The position numbers and the translations under genes were made by a program. A DNA stretch of 64,000 nt from assembly GCF_038396675.1 (NCBI RefSeq), contig NC_088933.1:36542001-36606000 (forward strand). The letters run 5' to 3'. Positions within the stretch are counted from its first letter, which is position 1; the number at the start of each line of letters is the position of its first letter. Source of the DNA: Hydra vulgaris. Its lineage: Eukaryota; Cnidaria; Hydrozoa; Anthoathecata; Hydridae. The notes under the pieces were generated by a model. The model was given only the letters and a program-made list of their open reading frames with translations, was not told the origin of the DNA and searched no databases. Positions 1 to 35,109 of the stretch are shown piece after piece.

Positions 1-520
1 ATTTTGGGGACTGAATAAGCACGAATTTCATAAGTGCAAATTGTAATAAGTGTGCTAAAAGAATTTGCAAATATTGGCATAAGTGCAAACTAGCATAAGT
101 GCAAACTGGCATAAGTACAAAGCAGTTGCAAAAACTGGCACAAGTGTGGTTTGGCATAAGTGCAAATTAGCATAAATGCGCAGAACAAATTTGCAAACAT
201 TGGCATAAGTGCGAATTGGTATAAGTGAGAACTGTCATAAGTACAAAACAATTACAAAAACTGGCATAAGAGCGAATTGATATAGATGCACTAAATAAAT
301 TTGCAAATATTAATATAAGTGCAAATTGATTTTTCACACTTATGCCAATTTGCACTTATGCCCGTTTGCACTTAAGCCAATGTTTTCAAATTTATTCGAC
401 GCACTTATGCCTAGCAACTGCTTGGCACTTATACCAGTTTGCACTTATGCCAATGTTTGTAAATTCTTTTGGCACACTTATGTCAGTTCGCATTTATGCC
501 AGTTTGCACTCGTAGTTTAT
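1..520. repeat. GCATAAGTGCAAA-type foldback repeat
   Basis: Bases 1-335 contain many imperfect copies of a word like GCATAAGTGCAAAYTGG. Bases 338-510 contain the reverse complement (CAATTTGCACTTATGCC) several times. The switch near 336 makes the block a large imperfect hairpin of tandem words. It lies in the POC1 intron upstream of the first visible exon. It could be a foldback MITE or an inverted satellite; no terminal inverted repeat or target duplication can be judged because the left side is cut by the window edge. The short ORFs across it are read from the repeat and are not genes. Confidence 0.75.
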
Positions 521-725
521 ATCATAGAAGTAGTTTTTCAGTTCTCCAGTTAGTATCTCAATATATGTTCCTAATTTATTTAAATTTCTTTAGCAAGCAA
601 TTGTTGACTTTTAATTTCAGTAGGGTGTTTTCTGTTTTTGTTTATCACTGTTGTACACTGTTTTTTGCTTCAAAAACAGTATTTCTAGTACAACTTTTTT
701 AATGTTATTTCTAAAATGTTTTTAG

Positions 726-24062
<23,337 letters not shown>

Positions 24063-24169
24063 TAAACACTTTTATTATTTTTTTTTTTTGTTTAAGAATC
24101 CAAGTTTAAATTTCGGCAACCAATTTACATAACTATAAAAAGAAAATGTTAAATAATAAGACTTACAAA

Positions 24170-24273
24170 AATAAAACTTTTTTCTTAAGTTTATATATTA
24201 ATTTAACGTTTATTGTATAATTTATATGTTGTATTTACATTTCTTATATTACTTGTAATTATAAAATAATAAA
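24170..24273 (+). promoter_or_regulatory. Candidate POC1 polyadenylation signals
   Basis: AATAAA occurs at 24170-24175 and 24268-24273, 108 and 206 bases after the POC1 stop. Either could end the transcript. In such AT-rich DNA the hexamer is common by chance. Confidence 0.5.
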
Positions 24274-24279
24274 GATGAA

Positions 24280-25620
24280 ATATTTTTAACAAAAAATAAC
24301 CTGTCTTAGCAAAATGTCACCTTTAGCTATTAGCTATGGAAAAGATTAACTAATAATAAATAATAGATAGAATTAAAAAAATAGTGCAGCTATGTCAAGA
24401 AGGGATCGCTAAAAAAAATTATTTAATTATTAAAGGTCCCGTGGAAACGCTTTTTTATTGGTTTTTTGAACGCCTATATGAAACGGTGGCCGAACGTTTT
24501 TCTAAAGACCTTTTTTTAAGGGTTTCACAAAAACATTTTTTATTAATTTTTATTATGCCAAATGATACACTTTTACGTTTTGTAAAATCGTCCCATGAAC
24601 GTTTTTTTTTTTAATTTATAAGTTAACTTGAGTAAATAACTTATGTTATACAGGGAAAAAAATCTTTCACAAATGCATATTTATGTGTAACAACAAAGAT
24701 CCGGTGGAGACTTTTCTAAAGTTTTGATTTATTTATATAATTTTGTATTTATAATGTAAGCATACAAAAGTGTATATACATACGCAACGTGAGCGTACTC
24801 TTCGAATGATAGCCTATCAACTTATCGACCAAATCGAATTTTGTTGTTTGTGACACTAATGTTTCTTAAAAAAAAATTAACATAGAAATCTTTAATGTTT
24901 TTCGCTAATACATATGTAGGTGTTACATAAACACATTTTTACTTAGGGTAAATTCTAAACATTACGTTTAGTTTATTTAACATATATATATATATATACA
25001 TTCCAAAGGTGGGCGAAAAAACGGATGAGTGGAAACTCGCCTAAGTACAAATTTTTTTTACAAAAAAGTAGTTTATCTTGAAAATAGTACTTTTCGAAAA
25101 CGATACTTTCTAAACAATGGCAATTGCTTGGTTTGCGAAAAAATGCACATGCGTGGTTTGTTCTTAATTATAACTTTTTTTTAGGTCTGCTCTCATCCTC
25201 TAAATGCGTTTTATGTAATAAAATAAAACTAGAATTTAAAAATTTTCGAAAAAAAATATTTTTAGGGGTATCCCAAGACCCTTTAGCATCAGAAGGGTCC
25301 CTATAACTATCAAAAAAATAGTTCTTTCAAAGTATATCATGTTGGCTCTCAAAAGAAGCGAAATTATATAAAACCATCAAAAATAATCATCATTTTATAA
25401 AAAACATTGAGAAAAAAAAAATTATAACAAAATTTTTTTTTTAAATGCATATTTTTAGTTTAAAAATGTCATTTTCATTCAAATCTAAAATAATTATTTT
25501 TTTATAAAATGATTTTCATTTAACACTTTCATCAATAAAGACTCATAAGAAATTGCTTTGTTCTTATAAGAACATTGAGCGCTTTATTTTGTAGGATACA
25601 TTTTAAAATTGTTTATATAT
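24280..25620. other. Intergenic, nothing recognised
   Basis: Short ORFs at 24384-24614 and 25124-25306 show no motif. GGGTATCCCAAGACCCTTTA (25266) followed by AGAAGGGTCCCTATA is a weak imperfect inverted repeat. No transposon protein was identified. Confidence 0.5.
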
Positions 25621-25621
25621 A

Positions 25622-25715
<94 letters not shown>
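25621..25715. repeat. (TA)n microsatellite at hAT left border
   Basis: TGTGTG then about 87 bases of TA, ending exactly at the CAGTGCTCGAA terminal repeat of the hAT. Confidence 0.97.
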
Positions 25716-25718
<3 letters not shown>

Positions 25719-26054
25719 TGCTCGAAATGGGAAAAAAAAAGTAGCGGGATGGTTTTTAATATTTTCTAATCACCATCCCACCTTATCCTGAAATTATAGA
25801 TTTCGTATTTTGTGTAGATTAAATAAAGGAATTATAAATCCCTAGAGTATCCCTATAGTAAAAAACCTATATTAAAAAAACAACTTGAGGTCCGTTATAT
25901 TCTTAAGAGACTGTCACCGTAAATTATTGAGTTGAGTATCACATTAAACGTCATTAAGCAATCAAAAAACAATGGTATATTTAAACATTTTGTTTTTAAA
26001 CAAGTCTAATTTTTTTGTATTTACCAATTTTTAAATAATTGAAAAAAAATTCGG

Positions 26055-27235
26055 TCAGAATATCTTCCAAAATATTTCACTTTCATTTATAGACTTTAAT
26101 GCCGGCGCGTCACAATTCCTAAAATTAGCATCACGATATCCTTTTCCAAACCACTTAATGACATAATCCTTTGGATCGAAATGCGTAATTGGTGGACCTA
26201 CTAAAGAAATGAACATTAAACTCGACACAGTTTTTATTAATAAAGAGTTTCGCAAGGAAGATAAGATTATATTCATAGTAGAAAAAGAACGCTCACATTC
26301 AGCTGTTGAAACAATCAAGGTATTTATAGCAGTTCTCAGAGGCTGAAGATCATTAGGGGTTTTATTACAGTCACCAGTGGAAATGTATTCACGAAACCCT
26401 TGGACTGTCGTAATTTCACAAATATTTAAAGTTTTTGCTAATTGTCTAATATCGTTATCTCCAAAGCATGGATCTTGATCTGCAAACCATTGTAGCTTAT
26501 CAAAAATTTGTAAATTTTTTATTAAATTATCGTATTTTTCTTTGTTTGGATCATTTTCTTTGTCTTGTAAAGATTTATGCGCAGCTCTAGTTGTAAACAT
26601 TCTAGAATCAAGATTTTCACTTAGTTTACTAAAAAATTCATTTTGATTAATTTTAGAAACTTTTCCGATCTGTAGTTTGACGCCTTTAAATTCAAACTTT
26701 TCTGCTGCAAGCTGCGTTTGCGAATAATATTCACCTGAATTATTTCTCATTGATTGAAATATATGGTATTTTAAGGTGATAAGCCGATGTGCATCAGGTA
26801 AAGAAGCCTGCCTATCTTGTAATTTTTTAGAAAGATGTTCTAGTTCTATTAAAGCATCTAGCATTAGTCCCATGTTGAGTATGAAATTGATATCACACAA
26901 TTCATTTTTAAGACCTGCATAATGGGCTCTATCTCCTCCATTACGCCTTATATCCAATGAAGATTCATGAAAGCGTTGATACAATGCAGCATAATTATTC
27001 CAAACAGCCATCACAGATCGAACGCTAGACGACACCCATTTAGTGCCTAGAATTCGCCCAATGGAATTTAGTTTTACACTTAAAGCCATAGCAACAGTTT
27101 CCAGCTCTTTTTTGTTTTTAGGAGATGCACTGTAAATGGAATATAATTTATCAAAAAAGCTTTTCATGTGACAAATTGGTAAGATATCGCGCACTACATC
27201 ATTTACTGCTAACTCTAGTGGATGCTTGGCAACGT
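26055..27235 (-). pseudogene. hAT transposase, C-terminal part (KIAA1586-like)
   Basis: Reading down from about 27235 the frame starts LELAVNDVVRDILPICHMKS and runs through TKWVSSSVRSVMAVWNNYAA to the hAT dimerisation block IVSTAECERSFSTMNIILSS and the tail FDPKDYVIKWFGKGYRDA. This resembles hAT transposases related to the domesticated E3 SUMO-ligase KIAA1586. It is open for nearly 400 codons. The upstream amino acids in the 405-codon ORF (LFFFFYFAILLNVAK) come from across the inversion junction and are not native. Confidence 0.85.
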
Positions 27236-27960
27236 TAAGGAGTATGGCGAAATAAAAGAAAAAAAACAACAATCAATGAGGAAAAAGCTTTCAAGCCATA
27301 AACTAACAGTTGCACACGAAAAGGCTTGTAAAATTATTCCTCAGTCCAAAAAAAACACCATAGAGCTGTTTAGTTCAAAAATGCAGATCAATCAGCACGA
27401 AACTACCTACCTCATATTTCGCACTGTTTATCACATTGCAAAAATGAATCGTCCATTTTCTGATTTGAAAGAACTAATATTATTACAGGTAGAAAATGGT
27501 TTAGACATGGGACGTATTTTACAATCTAATCACGCATGCGCTGATATTGTTTATCACATTTCAAATGAAATGCGCACTAAGCTTGTAAAATATATTCTTC
27601 ATAACGGTAATAAAGTAGGGTTTATGATAGACGAATCTACCACGATGAGCAAAAAGTCTGCTCTGTCAATCTGCTTGAGAGTGAACATTCCAGAAATAAA
27701 TATTGTCAATAGTATTTATTTTGATCTTCTCGAATTAACAAATAGAGAAGCCTCGTCTATTGCAAACTCTTTTATATGTGCTTTACACGATTTTGGTTTT
27801 GACAACAATTTTTGTTAAAACCAAAATCGTGTAAAGCACATATAAATTGGGTGTCTTTTGCATGTGATGGTGCTTCTAATATGCTTGGCAAAAAGGCAGG
27901 CGTGGCCCAGTTACTTTTGAATCAGTTTCCTAATTTGATTTTATGGCATTGTAGCAGTCA
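27226..27960 (+). pseudogene. hAT transposase, middle part, inverted
   Basis: The plus strand reads KEYGEIKEKKQQSMRKKLSS, then FMIDESTTMSKKSALSICLR (first catalytic Asp region), a break at the foldback 27771-27846, and then NWVSFACDGASNMLGKKAGV (second Asp region) and NLILWHCSSHR. These are exactly the segments missing between the two minus-strand parts. Inverting about 27236-27965 would place HCSSHR directly before LELAVND, a standard hAT junction. Confidence 0.85.
27771..27846. repeat. 30-bp foldback inside hAT gene
   Basis: 27771-27800 and 27817-27846 are perfect inverted 30-bp arms with a 16-base spacer. The left arm is coding (FICALHDFGF); the right arm is its inverted copy and destroys the frame. 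Confidence 0.95.
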
Positions 27961-27961
27961 C

Positions 27962-28267
27962 CGATTCGCTAGCCAATTTTATTCCTTGAGATTTTTCGGC
28001 ACCTAAATTATTTGCTGACTTACAAACAGAACAACCAAGACTTGTTAATGAAACTGTCAACCAGTCAAATGTTTTTAATTTCTCCTTTGACTGTAAATCA
28101 GACCAGTAATCTGGAAAAATACCATCACATTGAGGAAAGGATTGACAAGTTTCAATACTCGAAAAATCTGTCACTTCTTTATTTATTTCAGTGTCATTTT
28201 CCAAATTACTTTTAGAACTATCACTGCTTAATTTTCTTTTCCTTCCGCTTGCTAGCCATTTATCCAT
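27962..28267 (-). pseudogene. hAT transposase, N-terminal part
   Basis: ATG at 28267. MDKWLASGRKRKLSS is followed by an acidic stretch, then DYWSDLQSKEKLKTFDWLTV and LGCSVCKSANNLGAEKSQGI, a TTF/BED-type zinc-finger start. The frame loses similarity after KLASE, at the inversion breakpoint near 27965. Confidence 0.8.
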
Positions 28268-28709
28268 ATTTATAATAAGTAAATTGTTTTTAAATCATAA
28301 CATTTAATGTTAAGTAAATCTACTGTGTACTATATTTTATTTCACCAAAGAAAAACTCTAATGATAATTTAACGGAAAAAAAAACCAACGTCGCTTTTTG
28401 TTGCTTGGTAACTTTTTATTTAAAATACAAAAGAAAAGTTTTATAATTATCGATTTAGTTTTTGAACTTTCTACCGCAAATTTTTAAATAACAGCTAAGA
28501 CTTTAGTTCGTTTAAATTCGCATATTGTCGCAAACTTTAAAATTGTTTTTACAAGTTTATTTATAGGAGGAAAATAAAATAAAATTTCCATTAATTTATT
28601 ATGCACCGGGATGGCATCCCACCCCAAAATATGCATTAAAAAAGGAGTGGGATGGTTTTAAAAATTTAAAAAGGTAACGGGATGGCATCCCGCCTCACTT
28701 CGAGCACTG

Positions 28710-29400
28710 TATATACATATATATTTGGTTTTTGCAGGAGCAAATAAATGCACGAGCTATGAACTGCCAGGTCTATTTTAGTCTGTCTAAAATAGACTTG
28801 GCAGGCTACGCGATATGCGCAATCTGATTGGCTAATTTTAAAAGAGAGGCTTTAGCGCCTATGTCAAAATCAAAACAAATGTCAAAAAGCTTAAAATGGA
28901 ATTGAATAATCGCTTAAAAAATCAAATAATAATAACCAAAAATGTATGACTTTTTTATCAAATTTTGAACAATGTAGTACTTATACTTTTACAAAACTTT
29001 GCAACTCAAAACATCTGTGATTTTTATAATATCTATTTAAGAACAAATCAATCAATCATTTTATTTCACTTTATAAAGTAAATACAAAGTTAGGATCAGT
29101 CACAGTTATATAACTGACAAAAACGCGACGACCTACAAATATTCATTGTAAATTTGACAAAATGTATAACATATTACTAGTACAGGAATATTATCAGGTA
29201 ATATAATAATAATATTATAATAATAAAAAACAAAAACACTAAAAATAATTTAAAAAAAAAAAGCTAAAAATAATAAATAACGGGCTTATAAATAGAACGA
29301 TAATAATACAGTAACAAGATATAGCAATAGCATGTTATTTAAGAAAAGAGGCAAAAACAACTTGAATTTTACAGGTACAAAGGATAAGGTCAAAGCGACA
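28710..29400. other. Spacer with one foldback
   Basis: 28764-28804 is an inverted repeat (CTGCCAGGTCTATTTTA / TAAAATAGACTTGGCAG). The rest is AT-rich and unrecognised. Confidence 0.6.
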
Positions 29401-29527
29401 TGAAAATCAATTATTGAGATAAATAACACAGCTTCACTTATTATTTTTGTCTTGGATAAATTCCTTGACTTTGTTGATGAAGAGAGCTCTAACTACTTTT
29501 TTTAGATACGTTGTCTTCAAATTATCA

Positions 29528-29930
29528 TTAAATCATGGAGCTATCTTCAGAGGGAAGATAATTCCATGATCTAATGACATTAATGCCATACTTAAGTGTT
29601 TGTTTTAATGGTATTACAAGATTGTTACATGATGCTGATCTAAGATTATGGCAATGACTTTTATTAACAAATTTATAATAACTATTGAAGCTTATTGGTA
29701 AGTTATTATGCAAACTGTCCCATACAAGTGTGCAATTCAGTAGGAATAATAGATCTTTAAGATACATAGTTTTAATAGATTTTAGAGTCAAATCTATTAG
29801 ATTGGAAATGTCTTCTGTTTTGAAGGCTTTTTATGCTCTTTGTATGCTTTGACTGATTTTGCCCCCAAATCTGACAACGATAAAGCAAATAAGAGTTAAT
29901 TATAGCATACCATATATTTATGAGAGTCAA
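29528..29930 (-). pseudogene. LINE ORF2 C-terminal remnant
   Basis: Near 29920-29800 the minus strand reads IINSYLLYRCQIWGQNQSKH, like the ..SHLSYGCQVWGQ.. block after the RT domain of CR1/RTE-like LINEs. ORF 29791-29528 continues with YYKFVNKSHCHNLRSASCNN and SWNYLP, matching the common LINE end (..YNTRS....SLP). Stops separate the two. RT motifs are absent. Confidence 0.72.
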
Positions 29931-30370
29931 AGATTTAAAAAAGTAGTTTGTTTTGCTAATGGTTTTTATAATTACAAGACAAAAAAGACAACCATTGTAA
30001 CAAAATATAAACCAGATAGTGAAACTTGACTATAATGTGATTCTCATACGATAGGTTTTTATAACTATTTTTTCATAACAGCTACATAATTTACCAGGTA
30101 ATATCAATATAATATTAATAACTTAGTATGATTTATTTCACATATATCCAATCATTCAGCGAAAAAAATATTTTTAAAAACTCCCTGATTTTTTTTTCAG
30201 AACTTTAAACTAATTACTCCCAATTTAAGTTTGAAAATATTGCTTATTGGTTGTTATAGCTAGCCCAAGCAATTAGCAATACTCTCAAATTAAAAGCAAC
30301 TGTAAGCAAGAACTGATTTGGATTATTTTAATCTTTGGTAATTTAGTAATAAAAGATAAGAAAACATTGT

Positions 30371-30374
<4 letters not shown>

Positions 30375-30462
<88 letters not shown>
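30375..30462. repeat. (TA)n microsatellite at Tc1/mariner left border
   Basis: About 88 bases of TA directly followed by ACGGGTGATGCGGAAG, the left end of the Tc1/mariner element. Confidence 0.97.
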
Positions 30463-30463
<1 letters not shown>

Positions 30464-31660
30464 CGGGTGATGCGGAAGTTATCGGACAAATCATATTTTC
30501 ATTATTTGAGCATAATAATTAGTTTTTGTGGTTTTATGCATAAACATAAACGTTCTATAAAACATAAACTTTATTATTTGAAACACAATTATTTAAAATG
30601 AGGTTAAATGCAGCTGAACGAGAATCTTTTCGAAAGCGACTAAAAATGTTTTTCGTAAACAAACCTAATATAAAAAAAAAAAATCGTAAATCATTTTGAA
30701 AAGGAAGGATTTGCTCGAAGTACAATATATGATAACCTAAAAAGACTTAAAACTGTTCAATTGTTTTCTGATAGAAAGCACCCTGGTTGTCCGACATCCT
30801 GGACTAGAGAAAAGAAAGCCGAATTAACGAGACTTGTCAACAATCGAAAAGGGGTCAGTCAGAGAAAAATAGCTATTAAATTCGGTGTAAATCAATCGAC
30901 AATTGGTCGTCAGTTAAAAAAAATGAATATTAAATATAGAAAACGTGAAAAGACTCCAAAATACACTGTAGAACAACAAGTAAAGGCAAAGAAAAGAATC
31001 AGGAAACTAGTTAACCAACTCTATAACACAAAATTGCTTCTAGTCATCGATGGCGAAAAATAGTTTTGTTTTGCAAGGGACAACATGCCTGGAAATTCTG
31101 GATACTAAACAAATAACAAAAAGACATGCCCAGAAAGTGTTCGTTTTATAGAAAAAGAGAAATTTCCAAAAAAATTATTAACGTGGATAGCCATATCTGA
31201 CCGTGGTATGTCCGAGCCATTGTTTCGCACTTCCAAGGCTGTAGCGATCAATTCATCAATCTATATTAATGAATGTTTAGAAAAACGACTTCTTCCATTT
31301 ATTCACAAGTATCATGGAGACTTTAAATATTTATTTTGGCCAGATTTAGCAAGTTCTCATTATTCTAAAGATTCTCTAAATTGGATGGACCAATATGTCT
31401 ATTACGTTGATAAAGAATCCAATCCCCCAAATGTGCCTCAAGCACGACCAATCGAAAATTTTTGGGGACATTTGGCACAGAAGGTTTACGAGGGAGATTG
31501 GCAAGCTTCAACAGAGCAAGTTTTGATTGATCGCATTAAACTAAAACTACAAGAAATTGATTTAAACTTTTTACAGTCGCATATGAAAGGCGTCAGAGCA
31601 AAATTGAGATCAATTGCAGATGGTGGTGTTTTTTCATATAAAAAATAATATTTTTTTATC
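30463..31660 (+). pseudogene. Tc1/mariner transposase, broken
   Basis: The likely left end is ACGGGTGATGCGGAAGTTAT after a TA tract, the TA target of this superfamily; no matching right terminal repeat was found nearby. Translation starts at ATG 30598 (MRLNAAERESFRKRLKMFFV). A 12-A run near 30670-30682 shifts the frame. The following frame has a helix-turn-helix (SQRKIAIKFGVNQSTIGRQL) and the first catalytic block LLLVIDGEK, then TAG at 31061. ORF 31208-31648 has LFWPDLASSHYSKDSLNWMD and NVPQARPIENFWGHL. Between the second D (..WPD) and E (..PIE) I count 36 residues, so a DD36E-type catalytic triad is suggested. Confidence 0.85.
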
Positions 31661-31749
31661 AAAAGATAAATGCTTTATTAAAAAAAAAAAATAGTAGTTT
31701 GTTTTTTTATCTATAGTATAAGTATAAGCAAAAGTCTATGATGTCTGCA

Positions 31750-33760
31750 AGTGTGTTTTGAGATAGTGATTTGATTGCCAAAAAGAATAACTCTTACTTG
31801 TCACATCTTTATGAAGAACTAAGTGTAATAAGGTAGAAACAAGAAAAATTAAAAACATACAAATTCATGTTATAGTTTATTTTAATTTCAAGAATCAATA
31901 CATATAAAACACATGTTTGTTGATATATGGCTGTTTACCTGAACAAAAATTGGTTATTGTATTCTCTATTTGGTACAAAAACGTTTACCCGCTAATAGTA
32001 ACTGATGGTAAATAATATCAAATTAAGCAACAAATTTTGATAAATTTTATGCTTATTATTCTATCAATTTATTTTACATAAGGTACTCCTGAAAGAAAAA
32101 AAAGATCTAGAAAAATCAAAAAAAAATTAAAAATGTATTCTGTATTTTCAAATTATATGAATAATTTTGTTATGTAATTTTTGGTATAACTAATAAAATC
32201 AAGTGTACTTTTTTTGATTTTTTGTGAATATCTCTTGTTTAAAGATATAAAAATTTGATACTCGTTGCTAGCTTGTAATATTAAAGCTTATATGTAACTG
32301 TACTAAAGAACTGTTCAGTAGAAAAACAAATAAATATTACTTCTTTTGTTAAAATTTCAAATAGATTTTTAATATCCAATTGTCATCCTGTTATCAAATA
32401 ATATTGACCTATTTTCAAATAGATTATTAAATCCAATTGTCATCCAGTTATAAAACTTAATATAAGTTAAAACATCCTGCCAAACATTTTTAAAATTTTC
32501 GCAAAGTGGTTAAAGGATGTTTTATCAGAGATAAGTAATGAAAAATTTATATGTACTCTTAATCAGCCTTAAAATTCAGGTTAAAAAGTAACATCTTCAG
32601 AACTCATAGAATTACATGAAACATGTTAGCTAGTTCTGTAAAACAGCTCTGCCTTTAAGCTAAACCTTTACAATTAACAAATTGGTATAAGATGCAGTTA
32701 CGAGATTAGAACAACCTCTGCTCCAGCCTAAAATTTACATTTGCATACTTTAAGTACTTTACTAGTAGTCTGGTACAACTGCATATAAACTTTGTATTGA
32801 GTATGTCTCTAAGAACAGGGACATTACATTTGACGAGAAACACATTTAGAAATCTTTTCACATTTACAATTTAGCTTATACATATTTGTTTTGATATAGT
32901 TAATTTATTACCTGATGGACTAACTCTTAACGTACCACATCTTAATGGAGAACCAAGAGTAGAAATAAGAAAAATTGCACACATGCAAATTTACATTGAG
33001 TACTTCAACAGTTTATATATACAAAACACATTTTATAATAACAAAAACACATAGCATGGCAAATGACTTTGTTCTTTTTTCCAAAAATTTTCTTTTTTTT
33101 TCTTCATAACTCTTTTTCCATTAAAATGTTTAACTTTTACCACTTAATTTGATTTTTTTAAACCATTTTTTTTTTCAAATATTACCAAAAAAAATTTATT
33201 TAACTTCAATACTTTTTTTTGCTTTTAATTTCAGAGTTTATATGTAACAGTACAAAAAATTACTGTTTAGACAAACATATAAATTTTACTTCTTTTGTTA
33301 AATTTTCAAATAGAGTATTAATATCCAATTGTCATTTTTTACATATAAGTTAATGTAGCCTGCAAAAGTTTTTCTAAACCTTCAAAAAGTGTTAAATGGT
33401 TAAGGACAAGGTTTTATTAAAGTTATGTAATAAAAAAAAAAAACATATCAGTCTCCTCAAAACTAAGGTTGAAACAAAACATGAAAACAAAATCTCCTTA
33501 GAGTTCATATATTGATATGGAACAAATAAGTTAGTTTTGCAATAAGTATAAATTTACTTCTTTAAAAAACTCTAATGTTCAACTCTTTATAATTAGCATA
33601 TACATCAATTTATAAGTAAAGTTTTTCACCAGTAGCCAGGTAAAACTGCATGTAACCTTTGTATGCAAAAGTACTCCACCAGTAGTCTCATACAACTGCA
33701 TATTAACTACATATAAACTTTATATTCGAGTATGCTTTAAATTTATCGATCTTTTCGAAT
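31750..33760. repeat. Diverged ~1 kb direct duplication
   Basis: Words recur in the same order about 0.95-1.1 kb apart: ATATGTAACTGTAC (32289) and ATATGTAACAGTAC (33240); TAATATCCAATTGTCAT (32369 and 33319); TAGTCTGGTACAACTGCATA (32766) and TAGTCTCATACAACTGCATA (33683). No protein is encoded. It is an old tandem duplication of noncoding DNA or two units of a long satellite. Confidence 0.75.
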
Positions 33761-33769
33761 TCACATTAA

Positions 33770-34375
33770 CACATTCTTTTTTTTAGTTTTCTTTGAATTA
33801 ACAACAGATAAAATCCCCATCGCCTAGATAAACTTTATTGAAACTTTGAAATTTTTACAAGTGAAAATTATCTTGTACAAATAGATTTTGATTAAATTCT
33901 CTGAAGAGAACTAAAATAAAATTAATAAAATAAGACTTGCATTGATAAACTTAGTTGATTACTTTGAAAGTTATTTGCCTGTTTTGATTTTCATATTTTT
34001 CAACAAAAGCGCACTTGCCTCTCTTTCAAAATCAGCGAATCAGAATGCTCTGAATCTGCTTATCAGATTGCTCTAAATCTGCCTATTCTGAGCCTGTATG
34101 GGGTTTCAAAATATGATAAAAAGGCAGTAAAACAGACTTGCATTTCAAAAAATTTCTTTATTTCATTCTGACGTTTTTTTTATTGATTTTTATATCACTT
34201 TTATATTTTTATTATAGTTTAGCTATTAAATAAATAAATAATAACATAAAATTGGTAAAGTATAATCAATCTATTTAATAAAACAACAATATAAAAAAAC
34301 TGTTATACAATATATCGTTGTTTTATAAAAACTATTGTATCAATATAAACATTTTGACAATCCACATAATAACTA
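33770..34375. other. Spacer, nothing recognised
   Basis: AT-rich; an imperfect short duplication near 34030-34090 (AATCAGAATGCTCTGAATCTG). No coding sequence. Confidence 0.55.
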
Positions 34376-34600
34376 CACTGTAAAAAATGTCATGCTAAAT
34401 TCTTAAATGTCCCAGCAAAATGTTTTAATTTCACGCCACTTTTAAATCTTTACACATAAATGATCTAAGTCGCGCGACTATTTACAGTTTACAAGCTATT
34501 ATAAATGTCACGGAGAGTATAATTGTTTAAATGTCACGCCATACTAATAAATTTCGCGCCACGCGCTAAATGTCGCGTGACTAATAAAACATGAGTGCCC
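34376..34600. repeat. Left subterminal GTCACG/GTCGCG repeats
   Basis: Several copies of TGTCACGCCA, GTCGCGCGAC and GTCGCGTGAC-like words in direct and inverted order within 220 bases of the left end. Such clusters are usual transposase-binding regions in CACTA-like elements; binding is inference. Confidence 0.7.
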
Positions 34601-34998
34601 GCAGCGAAAAAAAGAAATATCACATTTATTAATTTTATCGTGGTTATTCTGTAACTATAATGTCTAAAATAATTAAAATTTCCTACTTACTAAAATTTAT
34701 GCAAGTGGTTTTGGCTGTAGATGATAATTTGTTCACGCTTAAATCTAAAGGTAAATATTTCTTTGCAACGAGTTTTACTTTTTATTACATTACCATTAAA
34801 GTTTAAAATATTAGTTAAAAAAACACTCTACATAAATTGTCATAACTTATGACAGTAAAATAAGTTAATAATAGATCTGAGATAAGTATTTTCAATGATA
34901 TATTAGGAATACCTATTCTTAATTTATAATTGTTATTCTTAATACATCGTTGAGTATTTCAAGCTCGTTTTACAATGTTATACACTATGTCATAGTGT

Positions 34999-35101
34999 AT
35001 TAATAGCAATGTACACAATGGCATTGTGTAAAGATAATCATTATCATAGTCTATGATAATGATTATCTTTACACAATGCCATTGTGTACATTGCTATTAA
35101 T
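34999..35101. repeat. Perfect 50-bp palindrome, 3-base loop
   Basis: 34999-35048 and 35052-35101 are perfect reverse complements separated by GTC. It lies in noncoding DNA of the CACTG element. Confidence 0.97.
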
Positions 35102-35109
35102 CGCAATTG

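Larger units (their letters stand above)
25716..28709. mobile_element. hAT transposon with internal gene inversion
   Basis: Terminal repeats: CAGTGCTCGAAATGGG at the left, and CAGTGCTCGAAGTGAGG reading in from the right. Flanks are TATATATA and TATATACA, an 8-bp target duplication with one change, in a TA tract. Subterminal words GGGATGG/CCATCCC recur near both ends. The transposase is split in three blocks whose middle block is on the opposite strand. Length is 2994 bp, normal for a complete hAT. Confidence 0.88.
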
